Positions 17,539 to 26,599 are shown, counted from the first letter of the stretch. The stretch: 64,000 bases of DNA from Mycolicibacterium wolinskyi (GCF_002101965.1 NZ_LQQA01000009.1:62001-126000); one strand, 5' to 3'. Made by a program: numbers and translations. The notes: generated by a model not told the origin, from the letters alone.

Positions 17539-18356
17539 CCCGCCGCGTGCGGCTCGCGTTGCTGTTGACGCCGCCACTCGCCTGGCTCGTCGTGGCCTAC
17601 CTCGGATCGCTTGCGGTTCTCCTGGTTTCGGCTTTCTGGAGCACCGATGAGTTCACCGGCGCCGTGGTCCGCACGTTCACCGGCGACAACATCGTGCGAG
17701 TCCTCACCGACGACGTGTTCCGCACCGCGGCGCTTCGCACCGTCGGCGTGGCGTTGACGGTCACCGTCGTCTGCGCGGTGCTCGCGGTGCCGATCGCGCT
17801 GTACATGGCCAAGGTCGCCACGCCGAGGCTGCGGCTGATGCTGGTGATCGCCGTAACCACGCCGCTGTGGGCGAGCTACCTGGTGAAGGCCTACGCGTGG
17901 CGCATGCTGCTGTCCCCGGAAGGGCCGCTGACGTGGGCGACGGGCTACACCCCCGGCTACGGTTTGATCGCCACCGTCATCACCCTCACCTACCTGTGGC
18001 TGCCCTACATGGTGATTCCGGTCTACGCCGCATTCGAACGCATACCGGACACTCTCGCCGACGCGAGCGCCGACCTGGGCGCATCGGACTTCGCAACGCT
18101 CCGAATGGTGCTGGCGCCATTGGTGTTTCCCGGCATCGCCGCCGGGTCGATCTTCACCTTCTCGTTGTCGCTGGGTGACTACATCGCCGTGACCATCGTC
18201 GGAGGCAAGACCCAGTTGATCGGCAACATCATCTACGGACAACTCGTCACCGCCAACAACCAGCCGCTTGCGGCGGCGCTGTCGATCATCCCGCTCGTGG
18301 CGATCGTGGCCTACCTGCTGGCGATGCGCCGCACCGGCGCGATGGAGAACGTCTGA
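17535..18356 (+). CDS. ABC transporter permease, PotB-like
   Basis: A 273-aa integral membrane subunit with about six hydrophobic segments. GTG at 17535 overlaps the stop of the binding-protein gene in a GTGA tetranucleotide, and the product then begins MTRRVRLALLLTPPLAWLVV with a membrane helix, as expected. The EAA-type cytoplasmic loop, contact site for the ATPase, is visible as DTLADASADLGASDFATLRMVLAPLVFPGI. It forms a heterodimer with the next permease. Confidence 0.92.
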   Translation: MTRRVRLALLLTPPLAWLVVAYLGSLAVLLVSAFWSTDEFTGAVVRTFTGDNIVRVLTDDVFRTAALRTVGVALTVTVVCAVLAVPIALYMAKVATPRLRLMLVIAVTTPLWASYLVKAYAWRMLLSPEGPLTWATGYTPGYGLIATVITLTYLWLPYMVIPVYAAFERIPDTLADASADLGASDFATLRMVLAPLVFPGIAAGSIFTFSLSLGDYIAVTIVGGKTQLIGNIIYGQLVTANNQPLAAALSIIPLVAIVAYLLAMRRTGAMENV

Positions 18357-19156
18357 TGTTCTCGCCGACCGGGCGCCGGGCGTTGCGGATCTGGACCGCG
18401 GTGGTCCTGATGTTCCTCTACACGCCGCTGCTGTTGGTTCTGGTCAATGCGTTCAACGCATCCCGGACTTTCGCCTTTCCGCCGACCGGCTTCACGTGGG
18501 TGTGGTGGGCCGATGCCGCGCGCAGCACCGGGATGTGGAAGGCGCTGGCCAATTCCGTCGTGGTCGGGTTGGGTGCGACCGCCATCGCCCTGGTGCTCGG
18601 GACGATGATCGCGTTCGCGGTGCAGCGCTACCGGTTCTTCGGCCGCAGCGTGGTGAGTTTCCTCGTGGTGCTTCCCATCACGCTCCCCGGCATCGTCACG
18701 GGTATCGCGCTCAACGCGACGTTCACCTCGGCGCTGGCGATGACACTGGGTTTGGCCACCGTGATCATCGGCCATGCCACGTTCTGCATCGTCATCGTAT
18801 TCAACAACATCGCGGCCCGGCTGCGTCAGATGGGCACGAGCCTGCAGGACGCGTCTGCCGATCTGGGCGCGTCGTCCTGGCAGACGTTCCGGTTCGTCAC
18901 GTTGCCGATGGCGCGTGGCGCGCTGGTGGCCGGCGCCATCCTGGCGTTCGCCTTGTCGTTCGACGAAATCGTGGTGACGACGTTCACCGCGGGACCTACC
19001 GTGCAGACCCTGCCGATCTGGATCTTCTCGAATTTGTTCCGGCCGAACCAGGCTCCGGTGATCAATGTGGTGGCGGCCGCGCTCACTGTGCTGGCGATCA
19101 TTCCGGTGTGGCTTGCCGGACGGTTCGGCGGCGACCCCGGCACGCGGGGCGCGTAG
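18356..19156 (+). CDS. ABC transporter permease, PotC-like
   Basis: A 266-aa second permease with about six membrane segments and an EAA-like loop TSLQDASADLGASSWQTFRFVTLPMARGAL. Its ATG shares one nucleotide with the preceding stop (TGATG), so translation is coupled. It ends the importer operon and is convergent with the MerR gene, 35 nt away, with no strong terminator hairpin seen between them. Confidence 0.92.
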   Translation: MFSPTGRRALRIWTAVVLMFLYTPLLLVLVNAFNASRTFAFPPTGFTWVWWADAARSTGMWKALANSVVVGLGATAIALVLGTMIAFAVQRYRFFGRSVVSFLVVLPITLPGIVTGIALNATFTSALAMTLGLATVIIGHATFCIVIVFNNIAARLRQMGTSLQDASADLGASSWQTFRFVTLPMARGALVAGAILAFALSFDEIVVTTFTAGPTVQTLPIWIFSNLFRPNQAPVINVVAAALTVLAIIPVWLAGRFGGDPGTRGA

Positions 19157-19191
19157 ACCGTTCGGCAGATACCCGAACCGAATCTGCGGGG

Positions 19192-19809
19192 TTATTCGGC
19201 CGCGGCGAGCCGCTGTTTCAGGGCTCGGTCGAGACTGTCGGCGACGACGGTCTTCGCGAGCTCGCGACTGCCGGGCGGTGTCGCGCTTTGCGTGAGTGCT
19301 GTCGCGGTCAGGTCGGCCAGGCCGTTGACCGCGGCGACGGTCGATTTGGCGACCTGGACCATCGTGCGGACATACGACCGCCGATCGCTCGCATGCTCGA
19401 TGAGGTCACCCAATGCCGGATCGGTCAGCACCACCGAACCATCGGAGACCTCGGCCAGTCCGCAGTCGACGAGCGCGCGGGCGTCGTCTCCGGCCGGGTC
19501 CATCTCAAGCGTGACCGTCTGTGTGCCGAGCTCGGTGCGCTCGATCCCGAGGATGTCGGCGAGGTCCTGGCCGCGGCGCAGACTGTCGAAGAACTCGGCG
19601 ATGTGAGCGGAGTTGTATCCCTTGCCCAGTAGCTGACTGATCGCGTTCAACTGCGCCAGGTGCGGTTCGCCGTAATATGCCGAGCGTCCGACGCGACGCG
19701 GCGGATCGAGTAACCCGCGCTCCCGGTATGCCCGGATATTGCGGGGGCTGACGCCGGACAAACGCGCCAGGTCCTCCAGGCGATACTCAGCCAACCCGAC
19801 GCCGCCCAC
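19192..19809 (-). CDS. MerR family transcriptional regulator
   Basis: A 205-aa regulator. The N-terminal winged helix reads YRLEDLARLSGVSPRNIRAYRERGLLDPP, then RVGRSAYYGEPHLAQLNAI, the usual MerR wing. The C-terminal part has no clustered cysteines, so it is not an obvious metal sensor; it may sense a small molecule. The start is uncertain: a GTG at 19809 is given, but a TTG six codons in (LAEYRLEDL) is also possible and neither has a good ribosome binding site. It is divergent from the MFS gene, and a candidate operator lies between them. Confidence 0.85.
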   Translation of the reverse strand: MGGVGLAEYRLEDLARLSGVSPRNIRAYRERGLLDPPRRVGRSAYYGEPHLAQLNAISQLLGKGYNSAHIAEFFDSLRRGQDLADILGIERTELGTQTVTLEMDPAGDDARALVDCGLAEVSDGSVVLTDPALGDLIEHASDRRSYVRTMVQVAKSTVAAVNGLADLTATALTQSATPPGSRELAKTVVADSLDRALKQRLAAAE

Positions 19810-19918
19810 GCCGACTTGAACAGCAATTCATACCGACACCCTACCTTCGGCCGAACGTTGCGAGCGAATTTGCAACCACTCTAGGCCATCCCCTCGCTGA
19901 CCAATAGGCAAAGCTTTT

Positions 19919-19936
19919 ATCTGCACGAATGTAGAT
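19919..19936. promoter_or_regulatory. Candidate operator between MerR and MFS genes
   Basis: ATCTGCA-CGAA-TGTAGAT is an 18-bp inverted repeat with one mismatch. It lies between divergent genes in an otherwise AT-richer stretch. MerR proteins bind dyads of about this size inside long-spacer promoters, so the neighbouring regulator is the first candidate. Confidence 0.45.
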
Positions 19937-20057
19937 TTATCCGCACCTAGCTCCACATCGTTGTGCAATTCCAGCCAACTCGTGAAGTGATTCGCTCGAG
20001 CACGGTGAGTGAATTCACCCCGATCGAATTGGAATCCCGGGCCGGTCCTGGGCGACG

Positions 20058-21371
20058 ATGGATCAGGACATTAAGACAAATCTGCTCGGCGAAAGGCTCC
20101 GTGTGCGTCCCTGGATCGTTTGGACCACCGGACTACTCGCCTACATCGTCGCCGTGCTCGACCGGACCACTCTCGGCGTTTCCGGCCTGCAGGCCGCCGA
20201 CAGGTTTGCCGCCAACCCGAGTGTGCTGTCGACGTTCGTCGTTCTCCAGGTCGTGGTCTACGCCTGCGCCCAGGTACCCGCCGGGGTACTGCTGGACCGG
20301 TTCGGTTCGCGAGTGCTCATCGTCTCCGGTGCGGCGTTGATGGCCTCCGGCCAACTGGTCCTGGCACTCAGTGAGTCACTGCCGGCCGCGCTCGCTGCGC
20401 GCGCGATCGTCGGCCTGGGCGACGCGGTCACCTTCATCTCGGTGTTGCGCCTCGTACCGCACTGGTTCAAACCCTCCCAGGTGCCGTTGCTGACCCAGCT
20501 GACCGGCATCTGCGGACAACTCGGCCAGGTGCTCTCGGCGGTGCCGTTCCTGGCGCTGCTCACCGCGGCCGGTTGGACCCCCGCGTACCTGTCGGTGGGC
20601 GCGTTCGGATTGCTGGCGATGGCGTTGGCGTTCGCGTTGGTGCGCAACACCCCGCACGGCTCCGTGGTGGCTGCTGAGACCACCACCGTGCGCGACACGT
20701 TGGCCAGCGTGCGGACCGTGTGGCTGCGCCCCGGAACCCGGCTGGGCTTCTTCACCCACATGGGCACCCAGTTTTCGGTCACGGTGTTCGCGCTCATGTG
20801 GGGTGTGCCGTATCTGACCGTCGCGCAGGGACTTTCGACAACCGCGGCCGGCACGTTGCTGACCATCTCCGTGGTCACGGCGATTTCCGCGGGCATCGCC
20901 ATCGGGATCTTCACCGGCCGCCATCCGCACCGCAGATCCCGCCTGGTGCTCGCGATCATCGCCAGCAACGCACTGGCCTGGACTGTGGTGTTGGCCCTGC
21001 CGGGCCCGGCTCCGCTGTGGCTGCTGCTGGTGCTCATCGTCGTCATCTCCGTCGGTGGCCCCGGTTCGATGGTCGGATTCGACTTCGCCCGCACGTTCAA
21101 TCCGAGCGCGACCCTCGGCACCGCTCAGGGCATGGTGAACATGGGCGGATTTCTGGCCGCGCTGCTGGTGATGCAGGCGATGGGCGTGATCCTGTCCCAC
21201 GCCGGCAGTTACTCGTTCGAGTCGTTCCGCGTGGCCTGGACCGTGCAGTACGCGGTGTGGGTCTTGGCCACGATCGGCATTCTCATCACGCGGATGAAGG
21301 CCCGCCGACTGATGAAGGCCGAGCAGGAACGCATGCTGCTGGAGGGGTTCGAGGCTCACCCCTCACGTTGA
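20058..21371 (+). CDS. MFS transporter
   Basis: A 437-aa permease with about twelve membrane segments. Early motifs are IVAVLDRTTLGVSGLQAADRF in helix 1 and GVLLDRFGSRVLI in the loop between helices 2 and 3, the conserved MFS loop. No specific substrate signature is visible. The ATG at 20058 (MDQDIKTNLLGERL) precedes the first helix by the usual cytoplasmic stretch. The 3' end overlaps the convergent LtrA gene by 16 nt. Confidence 0.9.
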   Translation: MDQDIKTNLLGERLRVRPWIVWTTGLLAYIVAVLDRTTLGVSGLQAADRFAANPSVLSTFVVLQVVVYACAQVPAGVLLDRFGSRVLIVSGAALMASGQLVLALSESLPAALAARAIVGLGDAVTFISVLRLVPHWFKPSQVPLLTQLTGICGQLGQVLSAVPFLALLTAAGWTPAYLSVGAFGLLAMALAFALVRNTPHGSVVAAETTTVRDTLASVRTVWLRPGTRLGFFTHMGTQFSVTVFALMWGVPYLTVAQGLSTTAAGTLLTISVVTAISAGIAIGIFTGRHPHRRSRLVLAIIASNALAWTVVLALPGPAPLWLLLVLIVVISVGGPGSMVGFDFARTFNPSATLGTAQGMVNMGGFLAALLVMQAMGVILSHAGSYSFESFRVAWTVQYAVWVLATIGILITRMKARRLMKAEQERMLLEGFEAHPSR

Positions 21372-22627
21372 TCCGCCAGCCGCCTGGCGACGATTCGCCG
21401 GGCATGCCGATGGCCGATCAACTCGTAACCGAGGACGACCACCACCGGCGCACCCGTCACCACGAGCAGACACAGGGCCATTGAAATGCCGGCCGAGGCC
21501 ATCGCGACCGCTGCCCCCAACGCCACGCCGGCCAGCACCAGCAGCCCGGTGTGCAAGACATCGATTTCGCCGACCAGCACCGAGTAGATGACGAACATCC
21601 CCACGAGGTAGATCCCGACCGGTATCGCGACCGCGAGCACCGTGGCAACCGAATCCAGCTCGGAATGATCCTCGATGTAATAGGCGGCCACGTGCAGGCC
21701 GGCGCCGGTCGCCACGATCGACCCGAACACCACCAGATGCAGGTAGCCGTACCAGAACGACAGTCTCCGGTGCGCATGCAGAAGTTCCGCGGCCGGCACC
21801 AGGAAGTAGACCCACCACATGCCGAACGTGAGGCCGGTTCCGGCGATCACGAGCAGGATCGCATCGGTGGACCAGCCTTGTTCCCCGACCGCGGCCGTCA
21901 ACGAGGCGACCGTGCCGACCACACCCTCGCCGAGCGCGATGATCGCGAGCAACCCGTACCGTTCGGCGATGTGATGGGCATGCCACGGCGTGCCGCCCAT
22001 GCGCCGCTCGGCCAGGAACGGACCCGACACCTCCACCACGACGAGGACGGCCGCGGACAGGAAGAACACCAGAACCGACGTGTGGGCGAAGATCTGAACA
22101 ATCCAGCCGATCTGCGCCACGACCACCGCGGCCGCATAGGTCAGGCACGCCGACCGATGTTCCGGATCCTGTTTGGCCGCGCGTAACCACTGCCCCACCA
22201 GGGCGACACGCATCACCACATAGCCGGCCACCAACACGGTGTTGTCGACGTGCCCGCCGTGCTCGACGGAGGCGAACATCTGGGGCAGACCGAGCGCGAG
22301 GATGATGACGCCGACCATCTGCAGCATGGTCATCGCCCGGTACACCCAGTCGTCGGTGTCGAAGGCCGACGCGAACCAGGTGAAGTTCATCCACGCCCAC
22401 CAGATCGCGAACGACGCGAACCCGAACGCCACCAACCCGGCGCCGACATGCCCTTCGGCCATCAAATGGGCCAACTGCGACGCGGCGACGCCGAAGGCGA
22501 TCACGAACGTCAGGTCGAACAGCAGCTCCAACGGAGTGGCCACGCGGTGCTGCTCGTGTGGATCGCGTCCGGCCATCCGGTTCAGCCGGTGCACACGCAC
22601 GGGGAGCTTGGGTTCGCTGTCGTTCAC
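21356..22627 (-). CDS. Low temperature requirement protein A (LtrA) family membrane protein
   Basis: A 423-aa polytopic membrane protein. The LtrA hallmark is the N-terminal ELLFDLTFVIAFGVAASQLAHLM, and the family's IIALGEGVVGT motif is present near the middle. About eleven hydrophobic segments follow. The name comes from a Listeria mutant; the biochemical function remains unknown. GTG/ATG start with MNDSEPKLPVRVHRLNRMAGRDPHEQHRVATPLE as a soluble head. It is divergent from the short winged-helix regulator across a 14-bp palindrome. Confidence 0.88.
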   Translation of the reverse strand: MNDSEPKLPVRVHRLNRMAGRDPHEQHRVATPLELLFDLTFVIAFGVAASQLAHLMAEGHVGAGLVAFGFASFAIWWAWMNFTWFASAFDTDDWVYRAMTMLQMVGVIILALGLPQMFASVEHGGHVDNTVLVAGYVVMRVALVGQWLRAAKQDPEHRSACLTYAAAVVVAQIGWIVQIFAHTSVLVFFLSAAVLVVVEVSGPFLAERRMGGTPWHAHHIAERYGLLAIIALGEGVVGTVASLTAAVGEQGWSTDAILLVIAGTGLTFGMWWVYFLVPAAELLHAHRRLSFWYGYLHLVVFGSIVATGAGLHVAAYYIEDHSELDSVATVLAVAIPVGIYLVGMFVIYSVLVGEIDVLHTGLLVLAGVALGAAVAMASAGISMALCLLVVTGAPVVVVLGYELIGHRHARRIVARRLADQREG

Positions 22628-22764
22628 CTGGTCCGTCCCTTTTCTGTTCGCCCGCGGGAAGGCGGCCGCCCTCAGCCGTCAGGCCCCCCGCAACCGCTCC
22701 ATTTCACCGCATAGTTGCCGCGCGCACACGGTTGCCGCCGCACGGGTCCCGCAGACGAAAAACG

Positions 22765-22778
22765 AGTAGTGCACTACT
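22765..22778. promoter_or_regulatory. Perfect 14-bp palindrome
   Basis: AGTAGTGCACTACT lies in the intergenic region between the LtrA gene (start 22627) and the winged-helix regulator (start 22816). Its position, 38 nt before the regulator start, suggests an operator, possibly autoregulatory. Confidence 0.45.
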
Positions 22779-22815
22779 GGTGTCACAGCGACTGCCGCGC
22801 TCGACGATTGAGCGC

Positions 22816-23304
22816 GTGTCCAAGCAGTTCGCGCTGAACCTCGTGGGTGAGTTCGCCGTATACCGTGACATGAAGCCGTTGGTGTTACCACCGTCATGTC
22901 GCCGGGTGGTGGCTTTGGCCGCCGTGAAACGCCGAGAGTTGCACCGTAGCTGGGTGTGCGCCACGCTGTGGCCGTACAGTCCGCCGGCCAAAGCGGTCGC
23001 GTCGTTGCGTTCGGCGCTGTGGCGCCTGCGCCCACTGGGCGCCGACCCGTTGCTGGTGGTGAATCGCCATCACCTGGCGCTCGCACCGCACGTGTGGGTG
23101 GACTGGCATGAGGCGCTGCACCTGGCCGAACACATGAGCCCGGATTCGGATCCGCGACTGCGCCGCCTGCTGGGCGCCGGCGATCTGCTCGACGGCTGGA
23201 CGGAACCGTGGTGTGTGACCGAACGCGCTCGTTTCCGCGCGCTCAAGCAGGCGGCACTGGCGTCACCCGCGATACGACATCCGAATTGCGGAGCGATGCC
23301 ATGA
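22816..23304 (+). CDS. Short SARP/OmpR-type winged-helix DNA-binding protein
   Basis: A 162-aa protein that starts MSKQFALNLVGEFAVYRDMKPL, resembling the N-terminal DNA-binding domain of SARP/BTAD regulators. It has the helix-turn-helix region RELHRSWVCATLWPYSPPAKAVASLRSALWRLR and a wing (PLLVVNRHHLALAPHVWVD). The tail is too short for a full bacterial transcriptional activation domain, so it seems to be a compact regulator. The start GTG at 22816 is chosen by alignment to the fold; another GTG 12 codons upstream is possible and neither has a strong ribosome binding site. It overlaps the following small membrane gene by 4 nt. Confidence 0.7.
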   Translation: MSKQFALNLVGEFAVYRDMKPLVLPPSCRRVVALAAVKRRELHRSWVCATLWPYSPPAKAVASLRSALWRLRPLGADPLLVVNRHHLALAPHVWVDWHEALHLAEHMSPDSDPRLRRLLGAGDLLDGWTEPWCVTERARFRALKQAALASPAIRHPNCGAMP

Positions 23305-23417
23305 CCGCGTTACTCGTCGCCATGGCCATTCTCGGCGTCCCGCTCATCGCGTTCGGACTACATGAACTGCAGGCCCGGCTCGAGCGTTGGGAGTACGAAC
23401 GCCACGCCGAGGACTGA
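23301..23417 (+). CDS. Small membrane protein, 38 aa
   Basis: ATG overlaps the preceding stop in ATGA. The product has one N-terminal membrane helix (TALLVAMAILGVPLIAFGL) and a charged tail (HELQARLERWEYERHAED). Tight coupling to the winged-helix regulator supports a real gene; a membrane-associated partner or modulator is only a guess. It is convergent with the Mce-associated gene, 14 nt away. Confidence 0.65.
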   Translation: MTALLVAMAILGVPLIAFGLHELQARLERWEYERHAED

Positions 23418-23431
23418 GCGGCGATCCGGCC

Positions 23432-24061
23432 CTATACCGGGTCGAACGTCGAGATCAACCAGTTGCCGTCGATCCTGCTCAAGCCGACTTTCACGCTGCT
23501 GGCCGCGAAACTGCCGTTCGGGTTCTGCGCACTGGTGGTCGCCTGATTGACGAACACGAGCACCACAGCCGAATCCGGATGGATCTCGGCGACCGCCGCG
23601 CGAACCACGGCCGCTGATGTCTTCACCGACTTCTCTTTGGCCGCAGGGGTCACGATCTCTTGCGTGAACTGGTTGTAGTACGACAGGAAATCGCCCGTCA
23701 GATGCGACTTCGCGGCCGAGAAATCCCGGTCGAGGCTCTCCGGTGCGTACGACAGCAGGGCGACGGTGCCGTCGGTCGCCGCTTTGAGGACTGTCTGCGC
23801 TGCCGCCGCACCCGTCTGCTGGTCGACGCGGTATTGCGCGAAGTACAGCCATCCGGCCAGCGCTGCCGACACGACGAGCGCGACCGCAAGCGTGAGCGGG
23901 AACCACCGACGCGCGAGCGGCTGCCACCAGCGGCGCTTACCTTCGGTCTCGGTGGTTTTCGTGCTATCCGCATCGTCAGCGGTTTCGACAGCATCGCTCT
24001 CGTCGGCAGCCTCCGTCGCGTCGTCGACGTCGGTCGTCTTGGAATCCTGATCAACGGTCAC
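23432..24061 (-). CDS. Mce-associated membrane protein
   Basis: A 209-aa protein with an acidic Asp/Glu/Thr-rich cytoplasmic N-terminus (about residues 1-42), a basic patch KRRWWQPLARRW, one membrane helix (about 55-73), and an extracytoplasmic domain of the Mas type (ATDGTVALLSYAPESLDRDFSAAKSHLTGDFLSYYNQF). Such proteins, homologues of Rv0177/Rv0178 and Rv3492c/Rv3493c, are thought to assist or stabilise Mce transport complexes. GTG at 24061 overlaps the upstream stop (GTGA). In most mycobacteria these genes follow mceF directly; here they are about 15 kb from the mce operon. Confidence 0.88.
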   Translation of the reverse strand: MTVDQDSKTTDVDDATEAADESDAVETADDADSTKTTETEGKRRWWQPLARRWFPLTLAVALVVSAALAGWLYFAQYRVDQQTGAAAAQTVLKAATDGTVALLSYAPESLDRDFSAAKSHLTGDFLSYYNQFTQEIVTPAAKEKSVKTSAAVVRAAVAEIHPDSAVVLVFVNQATTSAQNPNGSFAASSVKVGLSRIDGNWLISTFDPV

Positions 24062-24960
24062 GGCACGAACTCGACTTTCGACAGCTTGATCTGATCACCT
24101 TCGCGGACCAGGTCGACCGCGACCCGCCAGGGTCGGGGCTCCTGGTTGGCGCCCGTGGTGTTGGTGACGCGGGTGGTGACGGCCACGAGCACCGTGGCGG
24201 TGTCATCGGTCATCGTGTCCACCGCGGCGGCGTTGGCCGTGGCCTCGGTGACGACCTTCGCGCCGGTTGCGAGCTTGACGAAATCCTGTGCCTGGCCTTC
24301 GAAGTCGGCCTTGAACTCACCGGTCGAGTTGTCGAGGATGCGCTTCACATCGTCCTGGGCGTGGTTGAAGTCCAGCGACATCAGCGTCACCACACTCTGC
24401 CGCGCCGCGGCGGTGTACTCGGCGACGAGCTGCTGGCGATGCTCGGCCTGCCGGTGCTGCCAGATCATCCAGCCGCTTGCCGCCAGTAGCGCGCAGATGG
24501 CAAGGATCGTCAGACATGACGCGAGCACTTTCCAGAACAGTCGCGAGACGGTGGGCAGCCGGCGCTTGGATTCGGCCGGTTCCTCGGCGGTCAGCTCCGC
24601 TGCGGCCGACTCGGTGAGCTCAGTCGTGCCCTCGGCGGACGCGCTGTCGTCGGTCGATGTCGCGTCGTCCTCGGAATCGTCATCCGACTCGGCCGCGATC
24701 TCGTCTACGGTGTCGTCTGCGCTTCCGGAGCCATCCTTTTCGGCGTCCTCGTCGGATTTCAGCAACCTCTCGGCTGCGGCCTGGTTACGCAACCGGATGG
24801 CGCGCGCCCTGGCCCGCGCGGCGGCGGCCACCGCCTCGGCCTCTGCCGCTTCGGCCTCGGCCTGCTCGGCCAGCGCGAGCATGTCGCTCGGCGACGCCGC
24901 GTCGGCATCGATGTCGTCTCCGGTATCGAGTACCGGCGACGAAGGCTTGCGGGACGGCAT
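24058..24960 (-). CDS. Mce-associated membrane protein with long acidic N-terminus
   Basis: A 300-aa protein. Residues about 27-65 are Ala/Glu/Arg-rich and probably coiled coil, followed by a long Asp/Ser/Glu/Thr stretch, a membrane helix (about 143-165), and a Mas-type outer domain (QSVVTLMSLDFNHAQDDVKRILDNSTGEF, then ATVLVAVTTRVTNTTG). It pairs with the next gene, as Mce-associated proteins usually come in twos. A strong AGGAGG lies 5 nt before the ATG. A variant of the regional ATTCTC/GAGAAT operator lies 33 nt upstream at 24994-25010. Confidence 0.88.
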   Translation of the reverse strand: MPSRKPSSPVLDTGDDIDADAASPSDMLALAEQAEAEAAEAEAVAAAARARARAIRLRNQAAAERLLKSDEDAEKDGSGSADDTVDEIAAESDDDSEDDATSTDDSASAEGTTELTESAAAELTAEEPAESKRRLPTVSRLFWKVLASCLTILAICALLAASGWMIWQHRQAEHRQQLVAEYTAAARQSVVTLMSLDFNHAQDDVKRILDNSTGEFKADFEGQAQDFVKLATGAKVVTEATANAAAVDTMTDDTATVLVAVTTRVTNTTGANQEPRPWRVAVDLVREGDQIKLSKVEFVP

Positions 24961-24993
24961 GTCGACCTCCTGTCCGTTCAGCAGCCTGCTTAA

Positions 24994-25010
24994 TGAGAAT
25001 CACGTTATCA
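24994..25010. promoter_or_regulatory. Variant of the regional GAGAAT operator
   Basis: TGAGAA-TCACG-TTATCA, an inverted repeat with one mismatch that includes GAGAAT. It lies 33 nt upstream of the first Mce-associated gene, the same distance as the other operators have from their genes. The arm order differs from the main ATTCTC-N7-GAGAAT type. Confidence 0.45.
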
Positions 25011-25070
25011 GTTTTTGACAGTGTCCCGACCATACATCATTCACAAAGGGCGCGGATATGCCGTTCTTAC

Positions 25071-25087
25071 TGCGGAAATGATGTTTA
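25071..25087. repeat. Copy of a GGAAATGATGTT element
   Basis: TGCGGAAATGATGTTTA resembles the tandem elements at 34963-35001. It lies at the 3' end of the acyl-CoA synthetase gene, so it may be an operator or coincidence. Confidence 0.3.
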
Positions 25088-26599
25088 CATGCTGTGCGAA
25101 TGCTCAGCCGATTCTGATCGGTCGTCCGTCCGTAACCGGGTCTGCAGCTGATCCTTCATGACCTTGCCCGTGGCGTTGAGGGGCAACTCGTCGAGAAACT
25201 CCACATACCGCGGAACCTTGTAGCCGGCCATGCGTTCACGGCTCCAGGCAATCAGATCCTCGGCCGAAACGGAATCCCGCGTCGCACCCGGCCGTTGCTT
25301 GACGACCACGAAGGCCTTGCCGACTTGGCCGAGCCGTTCGTCGTCGACGCCGATGACGGCGACTTGCGCAACGTCCGGATGCTCCAGCAGGAACCCTTCG
25401 ATCTCCGCGGGGTAGGCATTGAAACCGCCGACGATGAACATGTCCTTCTTGCGTCCGACGATGCGCAGCCGACCGTTGTCGTCGAGCGTGCCGAGGTCTC
25501 CGGTGTGCAGCCAGCCGTCGCCATCGACGGCTTCGGCCGTGGCCGCCGGATCGTCGAAGTAGCCCTGCATCACGCTGTAGCCGCGGACCAGTACCTCACC
25601 GTCGTCGGCCACGGTGACCTCGACGCCGTCGCACGCGGTGCCGACCGTGGTGGCGATGTCCTCGAACGAATCCCCCGGCCGCGACAGGGTCGCGGTTCCG
25701 GCCTCGGTCAGGCCGTATCCGGTCGCCAGAGTTTGGAACGGCAGCTCCTCATGGATGCGGCGGACGAGCTCGACGGGTATGTCGGCGGCCCCCGTCACGC
25801 CGGCCCGCAGAGTGGCGAGCTTGGCCTTGTCCGCAACCGCAAGCAGCGAGTGATACAACGTCGGCGGGCCCGGCAGCATCGTGATGCGTTCGGCCGCGAT
25901 CAGTTCCACCACGGCGTCGACGTCGAACACCGGCACGGGCAGCACCGTGGCGCCGCGGATGAGCGAGGCGATGCAGCCGGCCTTGTAGCCGAACGTGTGA
26001 AAGAACGGGTTCACGATGAGGTAGCGGTCGCCCTCGCGCAGATCGGCGAGATCGCACCATTCGGCGTAGAGCCGCAGCGTCTGCCGATGGTTCATCATGA
26101 CGCCCTTGGGGCGGCCGGTGGTTCCCGAGGTGTAGATGATGTCGGCGATGTCGGTGCCGCTCAGGTCCGGCGCTTCATACGCGGGCCCGCTTCCGAGGAA
26201 GTCCGACTTCAACTCGATCGCCGGTACCCCGGCCGGCACCTCGAACTCCTGGCCGAGAAAACCTTGTTGACGCAGAACGGCTTTCGCGCCGCTGCGCCGG
26301 ATCACATCGCCGGCCTCCTCGGCCTTGAACCGGGTGTTGACGGGTACCACTACCGCACCGGCGGTCACTGCCCCGAACGCGGCGATCATCCACTCCGCCG
26401 AGTTCGGCGCCCAGATGGCGATTCGATCGCCCCGGTCGATGCCGAGTCCATGGAACGCGCCCGCCGCGCGGCGGACCCGCTCGGTGAGCTGGCTGAAGGT
26501 CAAGCGCAGCGGACCGTCGACGACGGCTTCGGCGTCGCCGAACCGGTCCGCTGCGCTCAGGACCATCTCGGGGATGGTCTGCCAAGGAACGCCGGTCAC
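25085..26599 (-). CDS. Acyl-CoA synthetase (FadD family)
   Basis: A 504-aa adenylate-forming enzyme that activates a carboxylic acid to its CoA thioester with ATP. Motifs: P-loop YTSGTTGRPKGVMMNH, YGLTEAGT, GWLHTGDLG, hinge GRKKDMFIVGGFNAYPAEIE, and the catalytic Lys in PLNATGKVMK. The length matches short- to medium-acid ligases such as FadD3 rather than long-chain enzymes. GTG at 26599 overlaps the stop of the amidohydrolase gene (GTGA), so the two are co-translated. The substrate is not determined by sequence. Confidence 0.92.
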   Translation of the reverse strand: MTGVPWQTIPEMVLSAADRFGDAEAVVDGPLRLTFSQLTERVRRAAGAFHGLGIDRGDRIAIWAPNSAEWMIAAFGAVTAGAVVVPVNTRFKAEEAGDVIRRSGAKAVLRQQGFLGQEFEVPAGVPAIELKSDFLGSGPAYEAPDLSGTDIADIIYTSGTTGRPKGVMMNHRQTLRLYAEWCDLADLREGDRYLIVNPFFHTFGYKAGCIASLIRGATVLPVPVFDVDAVVELIAAERITMLPGPPTLYHSLLAVADKAKLATLRAGVTGAADIPVELVRRIHEELPFQTLATGYGLTEAGTATLSRPGDSFEDIATTVGTACDGVEVTVADDGEVLVRGYSVMQGYFDDPAATAEAVDGDGWLHTGDLGTLDDNGRLRIVGRKKDMFIVGGFNAYPAEIEGFLLEHPDVAQVAVIGVDDERLGQVGKAFVVVKQRPGATRDSVSAEDLIAWSRERMAGYKVPRYVEFLDELPLNATGKVMKDQLQTRLRTDDRSESAEHSHSM

